64,000 nucleotides of DNA from positions 21,201,771-21,265,770 of the forward strand of contig OX438743.1 of NCBI GenBank assembly GCA_949316235.1. The letters are read 5' to 3'. The DNA is from Oegoconia quadripuncta (lineage: Eukaryota > Arthropoda > Insecta > Lepidoptera > Autostichidae). The translations under genes were made by a program, and so were the position numbers. The notes beneath the pieces are model-generated. The model saw nothing but the letters and a program-made list of their open reading frames with translations, had not been told where the DNA came from and made no database searches. Of the stretch, positions 1 through 10,400 are shown piece after piece. The stretch's first letter is position 1; each line of letters opens with the position of its first letter.

Positions 1-139
1 TTTCAACTAGTATAATAAAGGACAAGCGGTTATTTTATTAATTTAATTATTAAACGCGGGAACGCCGCTTGCCTGTTGGGCGCTAGACGCAATTTTTTAC
101 CTGTAAATGTTTGTGTTTTTAAATGTTTGACATGTTCTG

Positions 140-247
140 GGGTGGGGTGGGGTTTCCGGGTCAGTACGCTTCCACCTTCGAACTCATCTTCACTTAACAT
201 CAGGTGTGATTGAGGTCAAGTACCAACCCGTTGTGCATAAAAAAAAA
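140..247 (+). mobile_element. SINE-A, 3' fragment
   Basis: Contains the last third of the SINE-A family: GGTTTCCGGGTCAGTACGC, then ACATCAGGTGTGATTGAGG, ending GTGCATAAAAAAA. The tRNA-like head is absent, so the copy is 5'-truncated. It lies just beyond the LINE 3' end. Confidence 0.8.
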
Positions 248-364
248 TGTTCTAAATAAATAAGGATCTGATTATTAACTCCTCAAAATTAATATCTCTA
301 AACAAGTAGGTAATTATTAATTAATTACGACTCAAATAATAATTCGATAGACAAGTATAGAATA

Positions 365-910
365 GAATAGAATAGCTTTATTCACTGAAGACACATGATA
401 CACTTACTTAGATTATACTATTTTAAAATAACAACTAGGAAGTTTACATGGTGTGCCCTGCGTCAGGCCAGTGAAAAGGGATCTGGCTCAGCATAATGCT
501 GCGGATGAAACCCACAGCGCTGATCATTCTGCCAGAGCCTTAAAAGTAAGAGATTATGAACGCATCTCGCGCATCCCAACCAATTAAAATAATAAAAAAA
601 ATTCGACATTCACTGTGTTAATCTTAAAATACAAAATATACACTATTGACGACTTTTATGCTTAGTACATCATCACATTTCTGGTCAACTCATATGTCTG
701 ACATCAAGTTCATTCCTGCGAAAGTGGGTCAAATGTATCTAATTTCAAGTTAGAACTTTATTAAATAGCATAATAAATACACAGGCTGACAACATAATTG
801 ATTAAATAAATATGCATAAACAACAAGACACATAAATAAAGTATAGTGTTACATGTATATATTTATCTATATATATATATAATACATATATTATTTTAGG
901 CAGCCTTTCC
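365..910 (-). mobile_element. 3' UTR and tail of deleted CR1/Jockey-type LINE
   Basis: This is the non-coding 3' part of the LINE whose coding relic lies just upstream on the same (minus) strand. Near 357-376 the plus strand shows repeats of the unit TAGAA followed by GCTTTATTCACTGAAG. On the element strand this reads as an AATAAA-containing end followed by a short pentamer repeat, as expected for a LINE tail. No target-site duplication could be paired with the 5' side. The exact 3' end is inferred. Confidence 0.55.
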
Positions 911-2872
911 TCACTCGCGTTTTTGTGCTTCCAATACGTGATTCCGGAACTTCTTTTTAAACCCAGCTTTTGAATGAATGCCACGCAATGGCGGTGGGAG
1001 ATCATTCCAACACTTCGACGCGAGGTATCGGAAACTGCCACGAAATGCTGCTGTTTTGTGCTTAGGTATCTTAAACACATACGAACACGCTCTGGTTCCA
1101 TATTCTTGTCGAGCATAGCGCCATTCAAGCTTTTTGTATAGATACTCAGGACGGTGGGTCTTTAGAATATCAAATAATAGACACGCAATAGGCAGCTTCT
1201 GCCGTCCTTCCATCTTCACAATGTTTGACATATTAAGGTATGGTGTCACGTGAGTTCTGGGAGGTATATGAAAGCAGAACCTGGCGCAAGCATTTTGCAC
1301 CCTCTGGATTAGACGCTGTGACTTCTGAAACAGACATGGGCCATATACAGGTAAGCAATAGTTTAGCTTTGACAGGATGATAGCCTCGCACAGTTTGACA
1401 TGATTTTCCACGCTGAGGAATGGTCTGACCCTATACAAAACTTTTAGTCTGTAAAAGCAATTACGAGTTAATTCAACAACGTGACCCTCAAAGCGCAGAC
1501 AACTGTCGAAGAGCAAACCAAGATTCCTAGCTTCTGAGACCTGCTCTATGGCTACTCCATTTATGTTAACATTCAGAGCATGGGAACTAATTCTTTGCAC
1601 CTTATGTCTTGTACCAATTACCAAATATTTTGATTTAGCGGGATTAAGCACCAAGGTATTTCGTACTGACCATGAGTGCACACGACCAAGATCTTCCATA
1701 ATGTAGTGAATGTCCCTATCTACGTCATTCATATCGACTGGAGCATAAACTTGTACGTCATCTGCATAGATGTGGTATTCACAGTTTCTGAAGCATTTTT
1801 TTATATCGGCAGAGTAGATAATGAATAGCAACGGCCCCAAGATAGAACCCTGCGGCACACCTCTAGTAACTGACAGGATATCTGAGGCAAGACTCGTACC
1901 ATCAGCCTTGGTAATGACCACCTGCTGAAATCGATCCTCAAGGTAGCTACGAAAGAAGGAAACAGCTGTATCACCAAATCCGTAGTATGATAGTTTCGAT
2001 AGTAGTAAAGACAAATTTATAGAATCAAATGCGCGAGAAAAATCTAATAGGGTGAGGACAGTAGCTTTACCATTATCCAAATTCGATAGTATGTTGTCTA
2101 CAACGTCCAAGAGTGCAGTGGTGGTACTACGGCCCTTCCTAAAGCCCGATTGCAGTTCAGGGAATATATTATCTCGATCGTTTAGTTGACTTTGTAAGCT
2201 AGTGATTGCGTCATCGAGAAGTGAAGTGTTTGTTGCGGATGTCTGCGCCTTCATAGAAGCAATCTCACTCTGGAGCCGCCGATTCTCGTCCTCCACACGT
2301 TGGAGCCTGTCTTGAAGGGAGTCGACGTTTCCCTTCAAGTCACCTACCTCGACGGCAAGAGATTCAGTGACACGTAGAAAGTCACCTTCGAGTTTACCTA
2401 TGACATTCTGAAAGTCTCGTTTAATTTCGTCAGCCAGGGAAGCGCGTACCGTTTCCAATTTGTTATCCAACTTTGTATCAAGTAAAATAGCGAATTGTTG
2501 CAGTAGGTTATTCGAAGAACCAGATTCAATGCTGACAGACTGCTCGCAACGAGTTGTAGAAAGTGATGTTGTATCTCGATGTGACCTTGTGCTATCATCT
2601 TGTGGTAAACATTCGTCTCACGACATGTCGGCGATTCCAGTAGGAGGTGAACACTCATTTTGCCGCTTAACAGGAGTGTTGTCGTCTCGGAGTTTACGTG
2701 CTGTGACATTACGGCACGTAGGACACTTCCAGGTTAGTTTTAAATTTTTATATTCCTCCATGAACTGCGCACTTGTAAAATTTAGACAACGATAGTGGTA
2801 GGTCCCATTACATAGCACACACACCAAAAGTTCTCCTCTCAATATCGGTTGAGGACAAGCTAAGCGTTTCAT
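911..2872 (-). pseudogene. LINE relic: PHD-finger/coiled-coil ORF1 fused in frame to the C-terminal RT of ORF2
   Basis: The minus-strand frame from 2872 starts with a PHD-type zinc finger (C-x2-C-x4-H-x2-C, then WKCPTC). A single TGA stop at about 2618-2620 follows, and the same frame then continues past 2470 into a glutamate-rich coiled coil (about 2470-2170). Near 2165 the frame jumps directly into RT sequence: LQSGFRKGRST, then LLDFSRAFDS (palm motif A), RGVPQGSILGP (motif B), YADD (motif C, about 1757-1768) and the thumb. ORF1 with a PHD finger is known from CR1-type LINEs. The apurinic endonuclease and the first RT motifs are missing, so an internal deletion joined ORF1 to ORF2 without breaking the frame. 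The 519-codon downstream part is intact to its stop at 911. It is probably a dead copy, although the YADD is kept. Confidence 0.82.
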
Positions 2873-2989
2873 GATTATTTGCTAATTATTTATAATCTTT
2901 GTAATCAAGCACTCCTAGAACGTATTATGGTTAGTTACGTATCAAACAGCTGTTTCGTTGACAGTCAATCAGCTGAGAGGTAGATGACC

Positions 2990-3700
2990 GATACACATAA
3001 GTGACTACTTTTTATTTCAAAATTTCACTTACACCCTAAAATTCACCTCAAAATCGAAAACCGGCAGAACTATAATTCCAAAAATCCACAAACTATGTTT
3101 CTACAACGACTTTTTGAATGTTTTTAATAAAATTTAACACAGAGCAAAATTTAGATGGGTGTTGCCGAGATGCGCGCATACCCTCTTCCTCTTCTTTAAG
3201 TAAAATAATTCTTAAAAAATACGTAATGTCAAGAGAAACACAAATGACATTTAGTAATGTCATGAATTCACGAAAGGCTTAACTTTGCTACCAGCTGTGG
3301 AAGGAGATGGATCACCAGTTAGCCCAGCAACGAGCGGACTAAATCTCCCATATTGTAAGGCAGAGAAGTAGCCTGGAGAAGAACATAACGCTACTTTCCT
3401 GAAAAAGTAACTCCATGCGGGCGAAACCGCGGGCGGAAAGCTGCTAATATACGTTTGAGGTCATTGTTCTGAGGACGAAGCAATCATGGTAAAAAAATAG
3501 CAAAATTTACAACAAAGATAAATTATCATGTCAATTTGTGATTCAAAAATTCTTTATAAATTTATAATAACTTACCAATTAATTAGAAAACATTAATGTT
3601 TGTTGAAGCGCGTATTGCTTTAGGGACCTCAATGCATTAGAGCCGTTTTGGTGGATAATAGGCACAATGATCACAGCGCCTTTGGCGCCTGACCTGACAT
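2990..3700. other. Unassigned AT-rich sequence
   Basis: No coding frame stands out. At 3290-3450 there is a short stretch with CGCGGGCGGAAAGCTGC, a style of sequence I associate with dispersed insect repeats. Nothing firm can be named. Confidence 0.3.
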
Positions 3701-3701
3701 A

Positions 3702-3726
3702 CAAACCCGTTGTGCATAAAAAAAAA
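3702..3726 (+). mobile_element. SINE-A tail remnant
   Basis: Only AACCCGTTGTGCATAAAAAAAA remains of SINE-A. It directly precedes the first copy of the poly(A) element P. Confidence 0.5.
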
Positions 3727-3730
3727 TCGG

Positions 3731-4115
3731 TTTTTTGGCGGGATCTCGGCGAGTGTAGTTGCATTTTTCTTTATAAATCTTATAATTTGTGCATTCTAAC
3801 TTTTGAAGCTTAATAATGGCAGAATATTGTGCAGCAAACGTTAGTGATGGTATACAAGTGAAGGGAAGTGTAAATTAAAGTGCGTAACGGAGCTTTCGGG
3901 TTCCCACAAGAAGCCGCCAAAATCTTTTGTAAAGCATTCTGCCACTCTACTGAAGAATGACTTGACCGTGACTAGACTCTGTATACGCGAAGTATACGAC
4001 GAATTACTGTTTTGACTGCGACTGACTTACAAACTGAAGAAATAAGAGAAATAAGACATGGCTGTTATGGGCTAGATCCCTTTGCCTTCTCCTAGAGGAG
4101 AGAATAAAAAAAAAT
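3731..4115 (+). mobile_element. Element P copy 1 (short poly(A)-tailed retro-copy)
   Basis: This ~385-bp unit recurs at 6104-6482 (minus) and 9177-9518 (plus). It starts TTTTTGGCGGGATCTCGG and ends with CTCCTAGAGGAGAGAATAAA followed by an A-run. A polyadenylation-type signal plus poly(A) suggests a retroposed RNA polymerase II transcript. A frame beginning around KKPPKSFVKHSATLLK is shared by the copies. Here a one-base deletion after VYDELL breaks it. I do not recognise the source protein. Confidence 0.6.
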
Positions 4116-4199
4116 CGCCATTTCAAGAATTTTTTTGAGTTACGGGCTAAATTTGCGAGTGGTCGAAATTTATAATTTGTAGCTAAAATATTCAAAATA

Positions 4200-5100
4200 A
4201 TCTCTCATTGCTAGCAATTTCCACATGACTCAAAGAGCACAATATCTCAACTTCAGCTCATGACTGTTACATTAAAGCAAATATGGCGCTATTTGGCGGT
4301 ACTTGTAAATTAATTTCGCTCCGCAATGGGGCTTCCAAATTGTACGCTACAAGCCAAGTCTTTGAGGTAGTGTCGGTATGTGCCTATACCGATGGATCGC
4401 TCACAAAGACGTAATTACATAATATTCCGCGAGAAATTGCAAACGATTATACACATAATGCTAGTTAAGAGGATTTATACCACGCAGCACTCTATATAAA
4501 CATTCAAATCCAAATTTTCGGAAAGGAATGAACCGATTCTAACCGATTCTTTATACTTCTTTAAACATCTAAAAAGTTAGTACAGTAATAGTGTTATGAT
4601 TAGATTGTATGAATCTAATCATAACACCATAAATCATTTATGGGCCTTTATGGGAATAATCCAAATACCTGCCACCGCTATCCTTTCAGAACGAAACCCT
4701 CTAAACAGATAAATTTTTATTTCTTACTCACTTAAAATTTTCTGCTAAATGCTGGCCACCCTTCCTTTTTACAGAGCATTATCCCATTTTTCACTCAACG
4801 ATCAATGGTTCGTGTAGAAAATTGACAAATTCCAATTACCCAGTGTTGTCAGCCTTCAGAGCATTATCCAAATTGCATCGGAGTAATGTCCTCCAAAATA
4901 AATTGCCCTTTGAAAGCATTCTAAATGGAACGCGGCCCGAATCCCGCTTGATATTTGCCGCCTTTTACCCGACCGGGCGACAGCAAACACAGGGTTATAT
5001 TTCACGCCTATATGTATATGTGGAATTCTTTACATCCTCGAAGCATCCCAACATCTGGATATATTTAATTTCATTATAACATTTTAACTATTGTTTGATG
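4200..5100. other. Unassigned, with a perfect 16-bp hairpin at 4591-4627
   Basis: Mostly unique-looking AT-rich sequence. GTGTTATGATTAGATT (4591-4606) and its exact reverse complement (4612-4627) are separated by five bases. No coding signal was found. Confidence 0.4.
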
Positions 5101-5102
5101 GA

Positions 5103-5205
5103 TGACCGATTGGTGTAGAGGATATTGACGCTATCAGCGAAACCAACGGTTGCGGGATCGAATCCCGCGAGGGGTAGGTAAATATTTGTGTGATGAAATT
5201 TCTAT
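5103..5205 (+). mobile_element. SINE-C copy, tRNA-like head and start of body
   Basis: GACCGATTGGTGTAGAGG (A-box-like) is followed by TTGCGGGATCGAATCCCGCG (B-box-like, one change from GGTTCGAATCC) and GTAAATATTTGTGTGATGAA. The same order is seen at 50258 and 55786. Pol III promoter boxes at this spacing are the hallmark of a tRNA-derived SINE. Confidence 0.65.
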
Positions 5206-5529
5206 TCGTCGCTCTCCGTCTTTAAATATATTTAAGGCTCAAGTCAAGGTGCTTTTTCTTCAATAGCTTATATCTACTTTACTTTCGACCGGTAAATTAT
5301 ATATACTATATTTCCAGTTATAGTAATCCCCCCAAACTTATGTATTTATTTATTATAATAATTGTATATCATATACATATATGTAATTAACATGTATGTA
5401 TTGGTATAAATTGTATGGATATATTTTATTTGTTCATATTATTTAGTTAGTATTGTTTCTCATAACATATAGTACTTATTAATGTTTTTCATACCTTTAA
5501 GATAACACTTTTGAATTCAATATGCCGAA

Positions 5530-5620
5530 CTTTCAGATGTACTTAACAATTAGGAAATTATTTGTGCTAACCCACGTAATTAGCGATAAGGCCGCCTAAT
5601 TTGTAGTTACTATAAGACAT
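5530..5620 (+). mobile_element. LINE-C 3' end, diverged
   Basis: TTAGCGATAAGGCCGCCTAATTTG resembles the LINE-C signature GATAAGGCCGCCAAATTG, clear at 25660 and related at 11940. Only this short piece is recognisable. Confidence 0.45.
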
Positions 5621-5631
5621 TTAAATGTACC

Positions 5632-6003
5632 TTTTTTTTATGCACGACGGGTTCGTACTTGACCTCAATCACACCTGATGTTAACTGAAGATGAGGTCGA
5701 AGGTGGAAGCGTACTGACCCGGAAACCCCAACACATTTGGGGGACTGGCTGTCTTATCGCTGACAACCGGAACACAACAATGCTATTTCGCGCGCTGGGT
5801 AGTATACTACCCATTGGCCCTTTACCGGTTAACATTGCTGCTTGGCGCAGATTTAGATAAGATGGTGGTAGCTAGCCAGGCGGACATTTAAAATGCCCTA
5901 CCACCAACTAAACCAAGTACTTAAACATGTACCCCGCTGGGGATCGAACCCGCGACCTTCGAATCGCAAACCCAATGTTGTTTTTTTTTTGAGCCACGGA
6001 GGC
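5632..6003 (-). mobile_element. SINE-A, nearly full length, with a 42-bp internal insertion
   Basis: On the minus strand it reads GCCTCCGTGGCTC, a T-run interruption, the B-box region GGGTTCGATCCCC, then the shared body and ...GTGCATAAAAAAA. Between CAATGCTAT and TAACATTGC it carries about 42 extra bases that include the palindrome GGGTAGTATACTACCC. Other copies lack this insert. Confidence 0.8.
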
Positions 6004-6103
6004 AGTCTGAAACCTGTTTCCATCTTTTTAGGTCGCTTTATAGGCTGTTTTTTTTTGTTTTGTTTTTTTTTTAAATACTTTATATAACATTTTTTTTTTC
6101 GTT

Positions 6104-6482
6104 TTATCTCTCCTCTAGGAGAAGGCAAAGGGATCTAGCCCATAACAGCCATGTCTTATTTCTCTTATTTCTTCAGTTTGCAAGTCAGTCTCAGTCAAAA
6201 CAAGTAATTCGTCGTATACTTGGCGTATACAGAGTCTAGTCACGGTCAAGTCATACTTCAGTAAAGTGGCAGAATGCTTTACAAAAGATTTTGGCGGCAT
6301 CTTGTGGGAACCCGAAAGCTCCGTTACGCACTTTAATTTACACTTCCCTTCACTTGTACACCATCACTAACGTTTGCTGCACAATATTCTGCCATTATTA
6401 AGCTTCAAAAGTTAGAATGCACACATTATAAGAATTATAAAGAAAAATGCAACCTCACTCGCCGAGTTCCCGCCAAAAAGCC
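6104..6482 (-). mobile_element. Element P copy 2 with intact 61-codon frame
   Basis: This is a full copy of element P on the minus strand, ending in GAGATAAAACG plus an A-run at 6085-6105. The frame from 6300 to 6118 is intact (MPPKSFVKHSATLLKYDL... to HGCYGLDPFAFS). Its ATG is a private substitution, because the other copies have AAG at that place. The frame therefore probably continued upstream in the source transcript. Function is unknown. Confidence 0.6.
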
Positions 6483-6940
6483 TTTTTATAACAAACGTTG
6501 GCAGGTGTAACAGATAAGAAGAAAGTTTTATCTGAAATTTCCATGAGATGTGCTAGAATAGTCGTGTGATGAATGAAATACGTCGTAACAAAGAACCACA
6601 TTGGAGTAATGGGCCATTATTCAAAATAGGATAATATTATCACCACCGCACCGCTTCTGAGAATGAAGTAGGATTTACTATATACACGTGCTATGGAAAT
6701 TAATTTCGTCGACTAACGTAAGTTAGAGAGTGAAATGCGAAAATGTACTGATGTTTCATAGGAAAATAGATTACCTTTTATCCTTCCGTTCACAGTACAT
6801 TCTTGTAAATTTAATAATATGTCCATAAATTGGCGAAGAAGCTCGGCTCTGCAGCGTATGCAGCAAAAAAATTAGACTAATATCGGACGTAAATACTGCT
6901 AGATTAGTATATTTTAGTTATTTCCATAGCCTGATGTTTC

Positions 6941-7050
6941 TTTTTTATGCATAAAGGGTTCGTACTTGACCTCAATCACACCTGATGTAAAGTGAAGATG
7001 AGGTCGAAGGTGGAAGCGTACTGACCCGGAAACCCCAACACATTTGGGGG
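6941..7050 (-). mobile_element. SINE-A 3' fragment abutting a LINE
   Basis: The SINE-A end (GCATAAAAAA on the minus strand) through CCCCCAAATGTG. It stops exactly where LINE-J coding sequence begins at 7051. Confidence 0.75.
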
Positions 7051-7690
7051 TATTTGTCTTACGGTATCTTGCTGTGGGGAAATGCCGCGGATATAAATAC
7101 AATCTTTGTTTCACAAAAGCGAGCTGTTCGCGCAATTTATCAATTGAGACTTGCAATGTCACTTAGAGACAGATTTAAAGAGTATAATATTCTAACCTTT
7201 TCGTCACAGTACATTATTGAAAAAAAATATGGCATCATTTAGGAAAAATAGTGATAAACATGATGTCACTACGAGAAATAAAGATAAACTTGCAAGTCAT
7301 TTACGTCGCCTCCGCAAAGTCAGTAATTCATTCAGAGGGTTATGTATACGCTTTTTCAATAAGGTTTCAGTTTATATACAAAATCTTCCTTACAATAAAT
7401 ATAAAGATACTATAAAACGGAAAGTTATTAAGAAAGGGTATTATAAAATATCAGACTATTTAGATGATAAACATCCCTGGACCTAACCAGCTCGTTCGCA
7501 TGCTGTTTCACAATTAAAAATAAAATATAATAAACCTGTTTTTTAAAGAGCAACCCCTCGAGTTTTCTGCTTCTTTCAAAGGAAAATTGCATTATGAACT
7601 AGCACTAGCTTAAAAAATGTAAAAGTGTACCCTGTGTACCTTCAAAATAAAGCATTTTTGACTTTGGCTTTCATCTGGTCAGATTGATCC
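7051..7690 (+). pseudogene. LINE-J relic: RT C-terminus and 3' UTR
   Basis: Starts within the RT thumb: YGILLWGNAADI, then FVSQKRAVRAIY, typical of Jockey/CR1-type lepidopteran LINEs. A frameshift near 7215-7225 moves to a second frame that ends NKYKDTIKRKVIKKGYYKIS, SDYLDDKHPWT and stop (7486). The 3' UTR holds AGAGCAACCCCTCGAG and the end AATAAAGCATTTTTGACTTTG. It is 5'-truncated. The same tail recurs at 20755, 36640, 37271, 54246 and 59374. Confidence 0.8.
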
Positions 7691-7776
7691 GAGCTCACAG
7701 TAATGCTCTGCAAATGGAATAGAATGGAAAAATCTCATTGGTGGACTATCATCCGTCTGTGCCGCAGCCTTTTTAA

Positions 7777-8135
7777 CCGCCTCCGTGGCTCAATGTAAAC
7801 AACATTGGGTTTACGATTCAGAGGTCGCGGGTTCGATCGCCAGCGGGGTACATGTTTAAGTACTCGGTTTGGTTGGTGGTAGGGCATTTTAAAATGTCCA
7901 CCTGGCTAGCTACCATCATCTTATCTAAATCTGCCGCCAAGCAGCAATGTTATTGTGTTCCATTATTAAAGTATTATTGTTAAAGCATTGTTGTGTTCCG
8001 GTTGTCAGAGATAAGATAGCCAGTCCCCTAAATGTGTTGGGGTTTCCGGGTCAGTACGCTTCCACCTTCGAACTCATCTTAAAATAACATCAGGTGTGAT
8101 TGAGGTCAAGTACGAACCCATCGTGCATAAAAAAA
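7777..8135 (+). mobile_element. SINE-A, full length
   Basis: Complete order: CCGCCTCCGTGGCTCAATG head, GGGTTCGATC B-box region, CTCGGTTTGGTTGGTGGTAG, CTAGCTACCATCATCTTATC, CCGGTTGTCAGAGATAAG, GGGGTTTCCGGGTCAGTACG, ACATCAGGTGTGATTGAGG and an A-tail. An extra ~37-bp AT-rich insertion sits between GTGTTCC and GTGTTCCGG near 7957-8000. Confidence 0.88.
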
Positions 8136-8463
8136 GCCGTCCCACCATTAAGGATGATTCGGATATTGAGAGAGTACATTTTATTCTGTACAATTTTAAG
8201 TTTATCATAATTTTACCTTATTGTAATGTTTTACACGTGTTTTTGTAATGGGATATATCTACGCATATTTAAAAAAATATTATTTTATTATTCAGAGGTT
8301 TTATTCCGTCCAGTGGTAACGCGTAAACACTCTTAAATTCAACCAGCTTCTCGATGTCTCTAGGTTGTGAGTGGTCTTTGGGTACGATTATGAAGTAGAG
8401 CTAAAACGTTCTCAGGCTATTATAGATTTTGAGCAAATGATGAATGGATTGGGTGGATGGAAG

Positions 8464-8640
8464 ATCGCCACGGTGGCTCAGCGGTTAAGACGCGGTCTCC
8501 CAATTTTCCGGTCCGGGTTCGATTTCCAGGCAGGCCACGTACCAATGAGTTTTAAAATTTAATTTAATTACATATGTGCATTTATCCGGCTGATCCTAAA
8601 CGGTGAAGGAAAACATCGTGAGGAAAATCGTGAGATGATG
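8464..8640 (+). mobile_element. SINE-D head and 5' body
   Basis: CGCCACGGTGGCTCAGCGGTTAAGACGCGG is a tRNA-like A-box region, and GGGTTCGATTTCCAGGCAGG holds the B-box. It continues with GTACCAATGAGTTTTAAAATT and CGGTGAAGGAAAACATCGTGAG. The 3' half seen in other copies is missing. Confidence 0.75.
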
Positions 8641-8958
8641 GATTTCTCACGAACCAAACTATGAAACAAAATTTCGTCAATACCTAACAACATGAATATT
8701 CAGACTGAAAACTTTCAGTGAATTCCAGAAATCGAACAGACAATGTTCAACAAGTTTAGTATAGTTTGTTACGCATACATTTCAGAATACACCATTTACT
8801 AAATTCTAGGAACGATCCTCTGCATACAAATAAACGGACGACATTTAGATGTTGTATTTTGTATGATAAAATAACATTTATCATTTTCTCAAAATATGCT
8901 ATGGAATGTTGCCAATAAGAGTAGTAGTGCGGACATCCGTAATTAGAAGATAGAGATT

Positions 8959-8974
8959 TTTTTTTTTTTTTTTA
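8959..8974. repeat. Poly(T) run
   Basis: A pure T-run of about 16 bases, most likely the poly(A) tail of a minus-strand retroposon whose body I could not name. Confidence 0.5.
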
Positions 8975-9042
8975 ACTTATTTATTAATCAACTAATCTGG
9001 TTACATTTCAACTAGATCCCCACAAAACTATTTTGTTTTATT

Positions 9043-9168
9043 CTCTCCTCTAGGAGAAGGCAAAGGGATTTAGCCCATAACGGCCATGTCTTATTTCTCT
9101 TATTTCTTCAGTTTGTAAGTCAGTCTCAGTCAAAACAAGTAATTCGTCGTATAGTTGGCGTATACAGA
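9043..9168 (-). mobile_element. Inverted 3' end of element P
   Basis: This repeats the last ~125 bp of element P on the minus strand (CTCCTCTAGGAGAAGGCAAAG...). It meets the plus-strand copy at 9177-9518 head to head, so the pair can fold into a long hairpin. Confidence 0.6.
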
Positions 9169-9176
9169 GAGAGAGA

Positions 9177-9518
9177 TACTTATAATTTGTGCATTCTAAC
9201 TTTTGAAGCTTAATAATGGCAGGTTATTGTGCAGTAAAAGTTAGTGATGGTGTACAAGTGAAGGGAAGAGTAAATTAAAGTGCGTAACGGAGCTTTCGGG
9301 TTCCCACAAGAAGCCACCAAAATCTTTTGTAAAGCATTCTGCCACTTTACTGAAGAATGACTTAACCGTGACTAGACTCTGTATACGCCAAGTATAAGAC
9401 GAATTACTTGTTTTGACTGAGATTGACTTATAAACTGAAGAAATAAGAGAAATAAGACATGGCTGTATGGGCTTAGATCCCTTTGCCTTCTCCGAGAGAA
9501 GAGAATAAAACGAAAAAA
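9177..9518 (+). mobile_element. Element P copy 3
   Basis: Plus-strand copy lacking the first ~45 bp. It keeps ATGGCAGGTTATTGTGCAG, the KPPKSFVKHSATLLK frame and the AGAATAAAACG-A-rich end. It has small indels relative to copies 1 and 2. Confidence 0.6.
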
Positions 9519-9599
9519 ATAATAATATGTAACTATGTCAATTTTTATGACTGAAGAGGTTTTATGCGAATTTAAAGGAATAAAATTATTCGCGTTCTT

Positions 9600-9800
9600 T
9601 GCAAACGAAACGCATGTTACTAAGAGAGTGATGAATATGGATGTCGATGTTTGGAAAGGAAGAGGAAGACCACGGAATAGATGGATGGATTGTGTGAAGG
9701 GTTATATGAACGAAAAGGGCGTGAATTATGATGTAAAGGCTGGTAGAGGTGATTGGGAGAAAACGACGTACTGCGCCCATACCAAAAAATTGGGACAAGT
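9600..9800 (+). pseudogene. RTE-like LINE ORF2 C-terminal relic
   Basis: The plus frame gives HVTKRVMNMDVDVW, GRGRPRNRWMDCVKGYMNEK and GDWEKTTYCA. This VTRRV...GRGRPKKRWMDC...W..KT.CAD pattern is typical of the far C-terminus of insect RTE-type endonuclease-RT proteins (family knowledge from memory). Only about 65 codons remain, and the start at 9535 is not the real one. Confidence 0.65.
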
Positions 9801-9997
9801 GCAAGAAGATCATGGTTGTACCTATGATTTTCCTCGGGTAATAGCTAGAAATCACTGTTTTGTTCTTTGATACTCTGAGGGATGACCGACGACCGTGTAA
9901 GATAAACAATGTTTGTACTTGTATTCAATCTATTTCTAGGTCAACTAATTTCAGTATGTTTTGTTTTGTATTAAAAATTTTGGTAATTTTTTTTTTT

Positions 9998-10230
9998 AAA
10001 GGGAGGGAATGATGTAGGGGCGAGCGACATGCTGAGACATGCAGTTTTGGCCTCCGCGTGGGCGCGCATGTGAAGCGAGAGCCAGTCGTTCCCCGTTACG
10101 CGTCCCGCTCGGTATACTACAATTTCCACATATATTATCAATGTAACTTTGTGCCTCTGTTTTGTGTACACCTAAAGTGACAATAGAACTTTGACCTTGA
10201 TTCAGAACTTTCATTTACGCACCCCTGCCA
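9998..10230 (+). mobile_element. Possible 3' LTR with polypurine tract
   Basis: AAAGGGAGGGA (9998-10008) looks like a polypurine tract. About 218 bp follow that begin TGTAGGGGCGAGCG (10013) and end CGCACCCCTGCCA, so the ends are roughly inverted. The block is more GC-rich than its flanks. No pol frame is next to it and no target duplication was found, so this call is tentative. Confidence 0.4.
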
Positions 10231-10234
10231 AGCA

Positions 10235-10400
10235 CCTTCTGATACAGTGAACTATATAGGTATATAACATATCCCGAAACTGGTGACGTAAGATATCCCT
10301 CTAAAGTGGTGACGTAAGATTTACCTCGAAACAGTAACCTGATACGCTGATCTATGATCCACTTATCCTGCTACAGTACACATATGCTTTAGCTAATAAT
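10235..10400 (+). other. Short duplicated motif region
   Basis: GTGGTGACGTAAGAT-type phrases occur twice (CTGGTGACGTAAGATATCCC and GTGGTGACGTAAGATTTACC). They may be decayed leader sequence of an LTR element. No coding potential was seen. Confidence 0.3.

Noticed and set aside
802..1128. 108-codon minus frame overlapping the LINE end
   Set aside because: It is the out-of-frame shadow of the LINE coding end plus its AT-rich 3' UTR.
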